Source: Saussurea involucrata (taxonomy: Eukaryota; Streptophyta; Magnoliopsida; Asterales; Asteraceae). Taken from it: a stretch of DNA of 64,000 nucleotides. The notes under the pieces were generated by a model, which had not been told where the DNA came from, did no database searches, and saw only the letters and a program-made list of their open reading frames with translations. The DNA is taken from the NCBI GenBank assembly GCA_033807775.1, contig CM066317.1, positions 36,769,870 through 36,833,869 of the forward strand, given 5' to 3'. Made by a program: the position numbers and the translations under genes. This document shows positions 10,457 through 20,954 of this stretch, piece by piece (the first letter of the stretch is position 1; each line of letters begins with the position of its first letter).

Positions 10457-13393
10457 ATGGTGGCCGACAAGGGTAAGAAACCCAAGATCGGAGAGAAAAT
10501 CGTCGAGGAAAACACCGAGCAATTCGACGGTGAGCTTGTTTTATCCATTGAAAAGTTGCAGGAGGTTCAAGATGAACTAGAAAAGGTACTTGCTGTTTTC
10601 TTCTAGCTTATCGATTTTTTATGTTGGTTTTCAACAAACCCTAATTCATTAATTTTGAAAAAAATTGCAACATTCTTGCTCAGTATCTTGAATTCGTCTT
10701 TAATTCTTCAAATTTGTGTGAGCTTTTATCAGGAATTTGTCACTTCTGAGCTTAATTTTGTGTTTTGGTTAATCAATTGCCTCAATTGAAGTTTTATATA
10801 ATTTGGGGAAAAAATATTCCTTGATGCATAAGTTCACCCTTTTTTTGCTATTTGATGATTTTTTCTTGTTAAAAGGGTGGATTTTTATTGTTTATTGACC
10901 TTTACTTGTTATGACATGAAAAGCTATTCTGGATTGGTTGCTACCTCAGTGGGGCCACAGTTATGGTTTGTTTGTGAATTTAATTTTATGGGGTTTGAGT
11001 ACTCTGTACATTACAAGGGTGGATGTTTATCACTTTTTGTTGGATGTGGTCACAAAGTAATGTGTTATTGAAGTCTTACTAAAAAAGATCTTAATTTGGG
11101 TGTTAGGTTAGTTTATAGGGTTGTATTCTGGTCCCCTGATAATATTTAAAAGTGGTTAAGGATACACACAAAAAAGATTAAGTTTACACTCTTAATTGTT
11201 GAATGAAACACAGACACATTGAATTAAGTTGTGAATTTGGAACCCATTTTGTATTTAATTGTGTTCATTATTGGGATTGATTATAATAAAGTTTATGAAT
11301 TGCTATTGTTTTATCTCAGATCAACGAGGAGGCAAGTGATAAAGTCTTGGAAGTGGAACAGAAATACAATGAGATCCGGAAGCCGGTGTATGATAAGCGT
11401 AGTGATATCATTAAAGCGATTCCTGAGTTTTGGCTGACTGCTGTGAGTGATTCATTTTGGTCAACTTTGACTATTTCAATTTTTTCTTAACCCAAATCTA
11501 ATCTTTAATTATTGATGCAGTTCTTGAGTCACCCTGTTCTTTCTGATCTTCTGAGTGATGAAGATCAAAAGGTTGGACCTTTAACTCATTTAAAGAAATA
11601 TAGCATTAAAAACTGCAATATATCGTTGATAATATTTGTACTTATTCTTTTTAAGCGATAATCTTGTTACAATTGTTGCCTTTTAGATCTTCAAGCATCT
11701 AACCTCTCTGGAAGTGGAAGATTGCAAAGATGTGAAGTTGGGTTACTCAATCTCATTTGTGAGTAATACGTCAAGATCCATTTTTTTAAATTGCGTCACT
11801 TTGAGAAGAGATATATTTTTGTATGACTTATTATGCAATCTTATACTTGTTTTTTCAGAACTTTAGTCCCAACCCGTATTTTGAAGACACAAAACTCACC
11901 AAGACTTTTACCTTCCTTGATGAGGGTACAACAAAAATTACGGCTACCTCAATAAAGTGGAAAGAGGGCATGGTAACTTTTTTCTTTTGTACTTTTCTTG
12001 CTCATGTGCTAAGCGAAGAATGTTTCTGTAGCTTGACCCTAATCTTAAAGTTGCCTTCTTTTTGAAGGGTGTTCCTAACGGGGTTGCCCACGATCACCAT
12101 GACCACAAGAAGAAAGGAAACAAGCGGTGCCATGAGGAGGATAGGTTATTAACGTTGAAGTGTTTGTTTATATTTTTTTACCACCATGTTTCTTACTTAC
12201 TTTGCATATATTCTTGATGCAGCTTCTTTTGCTGGTTCAGTGGGACTCAACAGAAAGATGTGATGGAGGAAATTCATGATGAAGTATGCTCTTTGTTTAG
12301 AAATTGATTGAATTTTCACCTTTAATTATCAACTGTTACAAAGATTTACTTTTCACCATGTTTGTTTTATAGGTTGCTGAAATAATTAGGGAGGATTTGT
12401 GGACCAATCCTCTTACGTATTTCACCCATGTATCCCCTCTTTTCCTTTTTTTACTTTTTATTTTGAGTTTCTTTGATCAATGGAGGGTTTTGTAGGCTTG
12501 ATCTTCTTGTTTACTGATTACATGCTGCACAATTTTTTGTTCTAAGGATGCTGATGAAGAAGACGGTGAAGAAGGCGATGAAGAGGTAAAAAGGGATTTT
12601 GTTTTTCTCTTCCTCTTTTTTTTGCACCCCCGCCCCCGGGTTCTTCATGAAAACAACCATTGAGTGGGGGCATAATACTGGGATCATTTAGTTTGGTTAA
12701 TGGAATCATATTTGAATAATCGTTCTCCTTTAATATGGAGTTGATCATTACTATGAAGTATGAACTGAAATGGATCACTTGCAAATTTGATTAAACCATT
12801 GCAAGATTTAATTATCTCGTTTGTGATCAAAAGGTGATCAAAAGAATTCATCCTGAATCATCCAAAGCAGATGTTTCTTTTATTGCATTCCTTTTTTTAA
12901 CTTCCAAAAAGAAAGCAATGTGTTTTTATGTTGGTTCGTCTAATCAACTGTTATTGCATATATATATAGAGAGGGAGAGAGGGAGGGAGGTTCTGGGGAA
13001 AACCTCAAAAAAATGAAAATCTGAGGAACACCCTGGTAACCGTTCGTCTGGACTGTATGTACATGTGCATACAAGTAATTGAAGTTGTTTCACGTGTGTG
13101 TACAAGTAATTGAAGTTTTTTTTTAGTTTTTATGCACGTGTGCATGATGCACGTATGCATATGCACGTGTGCATGGTACAAATTACTTGTATGCACATAC
13201 AAATGAATAGTTGCCAGTTTTAATTTTTTGTGGTTTTCCTGTGACCCTATATGTATGTATATGGCAAATGAATCTTTTGTTACCTTTATCGATACATAAC
13301 GAGTTGGTTTTGGTGTTTTAACAGGAAAATGGCACAGATGACTCTGAAGAAGATGATGAGGATCAAGAAGATGATGGTGAGGATGAAGAATGA
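10457..13393 (+). CDS. NRP: NAP1-related protein (SET/NRP histone chaperone)
   Basis: Ten exons with gt-ag borders: 10457-10585, 11320-11442, 11521-11571, 11687-11758, 11859-11972, 12068-12144, 12223-12283, 12373-12429, 12547-12585, 13325-13393. They give 263 residues without a break. The protein starts MVADKGKKPK and has the dimerisation helix at about 24-80 (LVLSIEKLQEVQDELEK, EVEQKYNEIRKPVYDKR). The NAP fold follows to about residue 228, with FLSHPVLSDLL, YFEDTKLTKTFTFLDEGTTK and IIREDLWTNPLTYF, then an Asp/Glu tail. Plant NRP1/NRP2 bind H2A-H2B in the nucleus and act in chromatin assembly, root growth and recombination. A His-rich HDHHDHKKK insert precedes the last part of the fold. The start fits the family. 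Confidence 0.95.
12990..13245. mobile_element. Fold-back insertion in the last NRP intron
   Basis: The left gggaaaacctcaaaaaaatg and tgtatgtacatgtgcatacaag strings recur inverted on the right as acttgtatgcacatac and aattttttgtggttttcc. The centre is a run of gcacgtgtgcat words that are themselves palindromic. It lies between exons 9 and 10 of NRP and carries no splice-site disruption. Boundaries are approximate, and no target duplication could be defined. Confidence 0.6.
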
Positions 13394-13816
13394 GTTTGTG
13401 TAAAGTGGTTTATAACAGTCGAAAAGTTTTCATGTTTAGGGGCTAGATGTTTATCTATAACTGTGTGGACGTAAAAGGCGGATCTTTTATCCGTTCATAG
13501 GTCTATAGTTCTTCGTTTTGCTGTTTTTTCTGGAAACTACAATTGCGCATCATCATGCATGTAAACCAAAACAAACAAGAGAGGACAAGTTTCCTGAATC
13601 TAAAAACGTTGGTTTGCCAACAATCTGTGTTGTGTTCTATGGGTTTCTGAGAATATAAATCTTTATGGTTAAATGTTCGAATTTGGTCATTTGCTGTATG
13701 AGGTGCACCACGTCAGGTTTTAATTTGACATGGTTAGTTTAGTGATTTACCAATCTTATAATGTGTCCTGAACTTTTGTATCACTTATTTTGGTGGGGCA
13801 TAAAAAATGTATTTTA
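13394..13816 (+). other. NRP 3' UTR and downstream flank
   Basis: This holds T-rich sequence after the TGA stop at 13391-13393. An aatataaatc stretch near 13653 could serve as a poly(A) signal region. No other gene is visible. Confidence 0.45.
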
Positions 13817-14944
13817 GGTGCTGTTTGTTTTTTAATAGGTCTGAAGTCTGAAATCTTATTCCACTTCTGTTTTATAAGAGGTGGTGCTGAAGTCTGAAAT
13901 CTGAATCATAAAACTGTTTGTTTTTTAAATTGAAACGTCTAAATCTGAATCACAAGACTGTTTGTTTTTTGTAATTTGAAACGTCTGAATCTGAATCAAC
14001 AAGATTGTTTGTTTTTGTAAATTGAAACTGTTATAACAGATTTTTCCAAAATAAAAAATAGAGAAAAATATTTTAAAAATTATGATAAATTAAAAAAATC
14101 TCATTTTAAGCTTTCAAACGTTACAATTGACGCATATTTTTAAACAACAAATATTATTACACATTTTTTATTAATAAAATTGGGATAAATTAGAAATAGA
14201 AAATACTTTTTATTTTATAAAAAGTGAGAACCATTAGAAAAATCTAGATAAAATTATTGCCGGCTTGCCCTTTCCCTTCTTTCCTTGTTCTTTCTTCTTT
14301 CTCTCACTTCTTAATAGTTTCCTTTCCATCCACCCCACAACCACCATCACAACCTCCTCCGACCACCGTCATCATCATCACCCCACCACCACCACCACCA
14401 TCCGACCACCGTCATCATCATCAGCCCACCACCACCACCACCCTCCGCCAACCACCAATCATACTCCCTTATTTCATCCATCTTTTTCTCGGTTGAAAAA
14501 AGGGAAGTTACTTCTCTTGCAGATCTGGAAGATGAAGAACAGATCGGGAAAAAGAGAAGTTACCTCTCTTGCAGATCTGGAAGATGAAGAACAGATCAGG
14601 AAAAAACGAACGTCGAGGGTTGCTGGAAGAGAACGACGATGGTGGGTCGCTGGAACGGTTAGAACAGCTGGAACGCCGGTCGATGGACGCCCGGAACGGT
14701 GACGAAAGGTATTTGCAGATCAATTATGGCGATGGAGGCATGAAACGATGGAGGTGGCGGATTTGAAGATTAGGGGAGGAGAAGAGGTTTTAAGACAAAT
14801 GTTTCTCTCTTGTGAAATAAGAGATTATCAGAGCTTTTAAGCTCTTTTTTTATAAAAAAAATCAAACAGTCTTAAAGATCATAGGTTTGACCGAAAATGA
14901 TATAAGAGCTTTTAAGATCTTTTTTTGAAAAAACAAACAGAGCC
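13817..14944. mobile_element. PIF/Harbinger-like MITE, 1.13 kb
   Basis: The left end GGTGCTGTTTGTTTTTTAAT and the right end, reversed, GGCTCTGTTTGTTTTTTCAA form inverted termini of about 17 bp. TTA flanks both sides (13814-13816 and 14945-14947), the TWA-type duplication of this superfamily. Inside are a CACCAC-rich stretch (14325-14460) and a 52-bp direct duplication, but no transposase. The open frames over the CACCAC stretch are low-complexity translations, not genes. Confidence 0.8.
14504..14607. repeat. 52-bp tandem duplication inside the MITE
   Basis: Two copies starting gaagttacttctcttgcaga and containing tctggaagatgaagaacaga lie head to tail at 14504 and 14556 with about three differences. 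They look like a recent slippage or unequal-exchange duplication. Confidence 0.9.
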
Positions 14945-14947
14945 TTA

Positions 14948-15751
14948 GTCTCCTGTCATTTTTCTAGTTGTGGCCTGTGCATCAAGGTGAGTTCCACACA
15001 AACCCCTTTTTATAATGTACATATATGACTTGTACTATGGGACTGTGAGTTATGCTTATCTAAGTGAGCTTAATTAACTATTAAACATACTTTTGTGGAT
15101 GATTGAGAATGCTTATGCATAATGGTGGTGTGTGCTAGGGACGAAAGTGTGCAATGGGCGATATCCCAAAAGTGAGGACCAGCCTCGCCGTCGAAAGTGA
15201 GTAAAGACTGCTAGGTCAGTGAAAATAATGTCATCAACTGTTTAATGTTACCAATTCGTAGAGTGAAATTATAAAATCACCACTTTGTTATGTATGTATT
15301 ATATTTGCTTGTTATGACAATTTTATTGTCTCGTTGAGATTGTTGTTTATATGTGGTCTCACGAAGCTATGTAGCTTACGTAAGTGATATATCACTGGAG
15401 CAAGTTCCTCCGAGATTGACAAGGGAAAGGGTCACAATAGCAGTCTAGAAGATCGTATTTAATTGATGTTCGCTTGTCGTTAAGATAATTTTTTTAGTAT
15501 ACTGTAAGTGAAATATTAAGGCTATGAGACCACGTGGGAGTTTTTCTTTTATCTGGAAGTAAGATTATCTCTTGTTGCTCTTGTTTGAGATTGAGATTCC
15601 GTTGTTAGCTAAGTACACAGTTATAGATCTTTAAAGTGAATTTAAAGGTGTGACACACCGTCTTACCCCTTTCATCTCCCACCCCCTTCACATCTCCCTC
15701 GCCGAATCTGGATTCTGGAACACGTCCGACATTTGAAACTGGAGATGAACC
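14948..15751. other. Unassigned sequence, left flank of element A
   Basis: There is no recognised gene. The phrase 'ccagcctcgccgtcgaaagt' and surrounding sequence look like part of a plant LTR, but I found neither ends nor a partner. The last bases, GAACC at 15747-15751, are the left target duplication of element A. The pre-insertion sequence therefore continues directly at 43140. Confidence 0.4.
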
Positions 15752-17226
15752 TGTAGGAACCAGGACTGATCTTACAATCAATTTAACAATCAAGGACACA
15801 ATCAAAGTATAGAATTATAGAGAATTTATGCCAAATGCTTTGTATTCAATGACGAACAAAGTACAAATCTAGAGAGAGAAATCTCCCAAAGATTACAAGA
15901 CTGAATACGAAAGCTAGTTAGCTTACAGTTGCTAACAGCTATATATAATGTATGGAAATACTAAAGCTACAGTACATATACAAAACAGACCATTAGAACA
16001 ATGACACGTGTTCTAATATATAACTGAATTACAAAGAGAAAATGTGTAAGGGGGTGTTTGGTTGGGGGTATTAGAGGGTAATCAATGGGAATGATATCCA
16101 TTGCATTTGTTTGGTTCAATAAGGAAATGAAAATGAAATGATTGATGATGTTTCGTTGCAAATAATGTAATCATTCATTATAATAGAAATGTGTAAAAAC
16201 CATTCCCCTGCAAATTGGGGGGAATGAACCGATTTATGCTCAATCTCATTCTAAACCCACATCCATCTTCCACATTTCATCTTTATTGAAGATCGATTGA
16301 AGCCAGGGGCATCAAGAGGTTGGCGATCCCCATTTCATCTCTAAAACTCGCCACTGTTGAGGATCGATTGGAGCCCATAATTCTTCAAACACGGTCCTGT
16401 GAATCTCGTAGTTGATTCTCATCTAGGGTTTCCTCAAATCGATTTTGTTTAGTTCGATCCTCCAATCTCGTGGTAAGGTCTCTTTCGATCGATGAATTTC
16501 TGTATCGATTTCTATGTTCATCTATCTCTATCCGGATTTTTCTTTTATCTCTCTCGATTCGTGGATGTTTTTTGCTCTGAAAAACCCCAAAGTGTTGTTC
16601 GTTTTTGTTTTCTGCTGCTCTGAACTTTGCTGTTCGTTTTTGTGAAAACCCCCAAGTGCAGTTCGTTTTTGTTTTCTGTTGCTCTGAACTTTGTTGTTCG
16701 TTTTTTGTGAAAAACCCCATCAAATGGAGCAAACTGTAGCATTAGCATGTGTTGATGTTTTCTCGATGGAGAAGTTGATGATGAATGGGTGATGGAGAAG
16801 TTGGATTTTGTTGGTTTCATGATGTAGATGACGTATTGGTGAATGGTGATGAAGAAGCTGTTGATCTGATCGATGATGGTGATGATGTGTTTGATAATAT
16901 TTTCATCAAACAAACATCAACAATGTAAAGAAATACAATGGAATAGAAAGTAATGTAATGAATATATTCATTCCCATTGTTTAATATATTGATTCCCATT
17001 TTCATTCCTATTCCTTAAAATGAACCAAACGCCCCCCTAAGTCATAAGTTATGAACCACTTGTTCAGAACTTCTGAACACTACTATGATAAAGCATACTC
17101 AGAACATAACACTTGAGCACATGACATTTTCTTCTTCTTCAGAACTTCTGAGTCTTCTTTCTTAGAAGTCCGAGTCTTCTATTCAGATTTCAACACATAG
17201 GTTTTTGACAAACTTCAGATCTAACA
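15752..17226 (-). repeat. Element A 3' LTR (484 bp plus a MITE insertion)
   Basis: It matches the LTR at 42651-43134 throughout, except for a 991-bp insertion at a TAA. On the plus strand it begins TGTAGGAACC and ends AACA directly before the polypurine tract. It contains the family word TTCAGAACTTCTGA twice. Confidence 0.95.
16050..17037. mobile_element. PIF/Harbinger-like MITE inside the A 3' LTR
   Basis: Its ends are GGGGGTGTTTGGTT and, reversed, GGGGGGCGTTTGGTT, flanked by TAA at 16047-16049 and 17038-17040. The other A LTR shows the uninterrupted site (aaaatgtctaagtcataag near 42938-42956), proving the insertion and its 3-bp duplication. It is 988 bp long, with a tandemly duplicated segment at about 16570-16720 and no transposase. 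It inserted after A did. Confidence 0.95.
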
Positions 17227-17242
17227 ATCTCCCCCTTTTGTC
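17227..17242 (-). promoter_or_regulatory. Element A polypurine tract
   Basis: On the minus strand GACAAAAGGGGGAGAT abuts the 3' LTR (TGTTAGATCT). This is the usual primer site for plus-strand DNA synthesis. Confidence 0.9.
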
Positions 17243-19560
17243 AAACAACCTTGTATTTGTCAACATTGTCTTCTTTCAAAGCAACAACGATCTTTAAAAG
17301 AATCAAGTTCTTCAGGGCTAATCTTCTGTCAATCTTTTCAATAATTGCCTTGATTTCTTCAATCTTTTCTCCCTTTGTCAGCTTTCTTTCCATATTGACC
17401 TTTATGAATCTGAGTGTTCCAGATCTATATTTGGCAACTTCACTAGCTCTGAAGAACATCTTTTCACTATGAGCATTTGCCATAATGACTCCTAATTCTG
17501 GCCATGTACATACATGTCCTTTCTTCAGTATATTCAGATGATTGTGATCAGTGTTTGGCCTTGACAAATAAACACATGGTTTTCCAACAGATAAAGAAAT
17601 CTGGAAATCATTGTAAGAAGCCTATCTCAATGCATGAAACATCCCTTCCTTTACAACAGCCAAAGCTCCTCTTTCTTTCGTGTATTTGCTATCTCCTTTG
17701 TTTCCCAGAAAACCATACAAATTATAGAAGTCAAACACATAAATCTTTCCAAAATCAGCTTTAGAGAAGTAATACACTTTTCCATTTTCTCTTAGAACTT
17801 TAAATCCATAATAGTCATTTTTCATGAACTTCTTTACACAGATTTCTCTGAGACTAGTGATCATGAAGTCAGAATACACAGAATTTCTTTGCTTTCCTAT
17901 GCATCTGATCCTTTCTGCATAAAATCTCTGAGAGTCTTGAGGCATATCATGAAATACATCAGTGTACTGAACATCTCTGTTTTCAAAGAAGTTTGGTAGC
18001 TCAAATTCCAAGAACAATGCATTCAGATCAATTGGCACTTGTTCTGAAACAACTTCAGAATCTCAGGATTTTGTTCAACATCCTGCATTTGAGCATCTTC
18101 TTGAGCAGGAATAACTTCAGGAATGATTTCTTCAGCAATATTCTCATACACACCATTAACTTGATATTCTGAAGGGATTACAAAGTCAATGTGAAGTAAT
18201 TTCTTAGGATTTTCTTCTGATAGCAATAAATCATGACAGTTTCTGATTTTGATTCTGAGCTCTAATCTCTCATACACATGTCTTATGCACTTTTCTTTCA
18301 CAAAAGCTTTTACCTCTTCAACTTTTGCTTTCAGCTTTATCAAAATAAATTCCAAAGTAGCATCACTGTGTTTCACTAAATCATTCAATCTGAACAACAT
18401 AAGTTTGCTGGATTTTGTGTAGATAATGCCTTCATTGCCAATTCCTTCATCAACAAACCCAACAATGCTATTTACATCCTTTAGAGTTCTGATTGAGCAG
18501 GTCAGATTGCACTTCCCTTTTCTTGTTTCAATTGCCAGTTGAAAATCATATAAGTACAGATTTCTGACATAGATTCCCAAGAGTCTTCTACATTCAAGCT
18601 CAACCCATGATTCTTCTATACATGCAAAGAACTTCACCAAAAATATTTGATCATCCAAGAATAACTTGTGAAAGTCAAAACTTGTAAACTTGACTTTAAC
18701 ATTTCCTTCTTTCAGAACCTCAATGCTAACATATTTGAGATCAGCAAACTCTTGTATTTGAAATTCCACAACATTGACGATCTTTTTCTTTAAGAACAAC
18801 CTTTCATCTGGTTTTCTGAATCTATTGGAAGCTTCAAAGTAGACCATTTGTAGCTTTTGATCCATATACCCATCAATAAAGTGCTCAACTTCAACAAATT
18901 CATCATCTTGGCAATACAATGAATGATAGTTGTCTTCAGGAAAGATATCAAAGTGAAAATTTCTGGCCAAAAGAACATTCTTCTGTTCCACAATGAAATC
19001 ACATACTGGTTCTTCTAGGATAGGAAAATCAAATATGGGAATGATGATTGGACTTCTGTACATAAACTCTGGAGGCATGAAGTAGTTAGCAACTTTATCA
19101 TATACATCATATTTTGTGACAAATCATCAAAGAAATGCTCTGCAACCTCATCTTCAAATCTCTTTGGATACCCAACTGTGCAATCATAATCACCCATCAA
19201 ATCGATTGGAGTCACACTTCTGAGACATCTGGGAACATTTGGACGATTCAGAACACTTATCAACATACTATGCATCCTCCTTGCCCATATACTTTGCATG
19301 ATCCGTTGCTCAAATTCAGAAGATGAATTGTCTCTAGTGTAGAGAACAATATCAGAACATGTATTTTCCATAACCACTTCAGAACAAGTATCTTCCATAA
19401 CCACTTCTTCTGATTCTATAACATTTTCAGAACTTTTCTCAGAACTAGTGCTTGAAACAACCATAAACTCAGTACTTATTTTCTGCCTTTTCTCCCTCTT
19501 TTGATGATCATGAGAATCATCATCATCAAACTTTCTTTTAAAGGACTGAGTTGAACAAGA
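17241..19560 (-). pseudogene. Element A extra 3' gene, distal part
   Basis: This is the portion of A's extra gene on the 3' side of element B. It opens right at the B junction with a basic/acidic block, KRKFDDDDSHDHQKREKRQK, resembling a bipartite nuclear signal. A Ser/Glu-rich acidic stretch follows, then a long region with LYDFQLAIETRKGKCNLT and RENGKVYYFSKADF. The last module has SGTLRFIKV and ends just before the PPT. These last motifs correspond to SEADF, TDFQMGVEHRTKKINLLKPD and DGTLLKVRD in element D. Frame changes occur near 19115 and 18030 and a stop at about 17622. Neither signal peptide nor membrane helix is evident. The family function is unknown. Confidence 0.7.
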
Positions 19561-20532
19561 TGTTGGTCCTGAAGGGCTATACAAGTTTGTAGAGGGGGGG
19601 GGGGGGGGTTGAATACAAACACACAAATTTTACTTTTCTAAATTGTTTATTGATAAATCATTAACAATTTACAGCTTGTTGCGGAAACAAGATTAAGGAT
19701 AAACCTAAATCTAAACAAGTTGGAACACTAAGTTTCTTGCACTAAGAAAGAGAAGGAAATTACTAATAATAACCTATCTCAAGATAAGAAGGATGAACTT
19801 GTCCAGAGTTAGCAAGTTACTTCAAAATGAAGTGAGTTCATCTTCTTATATACTGCATGCATTTAATGCATGGCAGTTTACACTTTACACGTGGCAGCAG
19901 CTGATTGGTTGCACGTCATTGACCTTTGTTGACAACCTTAGTAGCCGCATGTTTGAACAGTGTAGTATCAGAGCGGTTGTACGATTTCAGACAATAAGGA
20001 GGTTCTTTTTCTGACATATCGTACGGAGTTGTGCAAGGGTGGTTAAGACAAAAGTACTTTGTATAGAGGACTTCATGATCAACTTTTCGTTGATTCAGCG
20101 GTTTATCATTCTATATCAGCGAATCATAAAGTTCAGCGATAGATGAAGTCTTGTACTTGATACTTCACGTTGAGTGGACAAATCTGAGTCTTCGCTGATC
20201 CGCATCAGTTCATTAGGAGACTTGTCGCTGGTTCTTGAGCTTGATCTTCGACTTCAGCGTAGAACCTATGTTGACTAAACTTGTTTTCAGAGATCATAAG
20301 TAAACAACTAACTTATCAATGATCACCATAAGGACTGAACAAACTCAGAGTATCATGGTGAACAGTGTTCACTGAATGTTTAATCTAAAGAGCGAGAGTT
20401 CCAATCAGCGGTACTGTAAGATCTTAGTATTTATCAGCGATAGTGAAACTCTGATACATATTGTTTGCTTACAATTTTCACTAAGTATATAAGAGAGGGT
20501 CATTATCAAATCACTGAGGGTTTGGATTAACA
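19561..20532 (-). repeat. Element B 3' LTR
   Basis: 972 bp, starting TGTTGGTCCTGAAGGGC and ending GGATTAACA on the plus strand. It includes a run of 15 G at 19594-19608. On the minus strand GCAGTATATAAGAAGATG near 19840 is a plausible LTR TATA box. Confidence 0.95.
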
Positions 20533-20954
20533 ATCTCCCCTTATTTGATTATGACATAGCAACAGAGAAAATTGCTATTTAATGAAAACATAAGGATAAA
20601 AAGAACTCATAAAATATGTGTCCCTTTACTGTTTTCTGGGATCTTTTCTGTACTGAAGGAGTAAAGTACATTCGCTGAAATTTTTCTTTAAACTTTGTAA
20701 AGATTACAGAGGGAAGTGGAAAAATTACAAGTACAGCGAATACAATTACAAGTACAAAAGAATAACTGATACAATAGAAGAATGAGGCGATCCTATCATT
20801 TATAAAGGTTCTTCCATAATGAGAAGTTCATCAGGGTCTTTGATGTGGGGATCATCCAGTCAGGGACATTTACTCCTTGATTTCTTTTGTTCAGCGCTTC
20901 TTCAAAAATCAAAGGTTTAAGATGCCGTGCCTGAATGTCGTTTTTGAAATCACA
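20533..20954 (-). other. Element B polypurine tract and 3' non-coding stretch
   Basis: The PPT reads AAATAAGGGGAGAT on the minus strand, directly before the LTR. The rest, up to the extra-gene stop at 20955, is non-coding and has several TTCGCTGA/CAGCGA words. Confidence 0.8.

Noticed and set aside
14257..14702. Overlapping open frames rich in Pro, Thr and His
   Set aside because: They are translations of a CACCAC/TCATCA low-complexity stretch inside a MITE, with no domain or conserved start.
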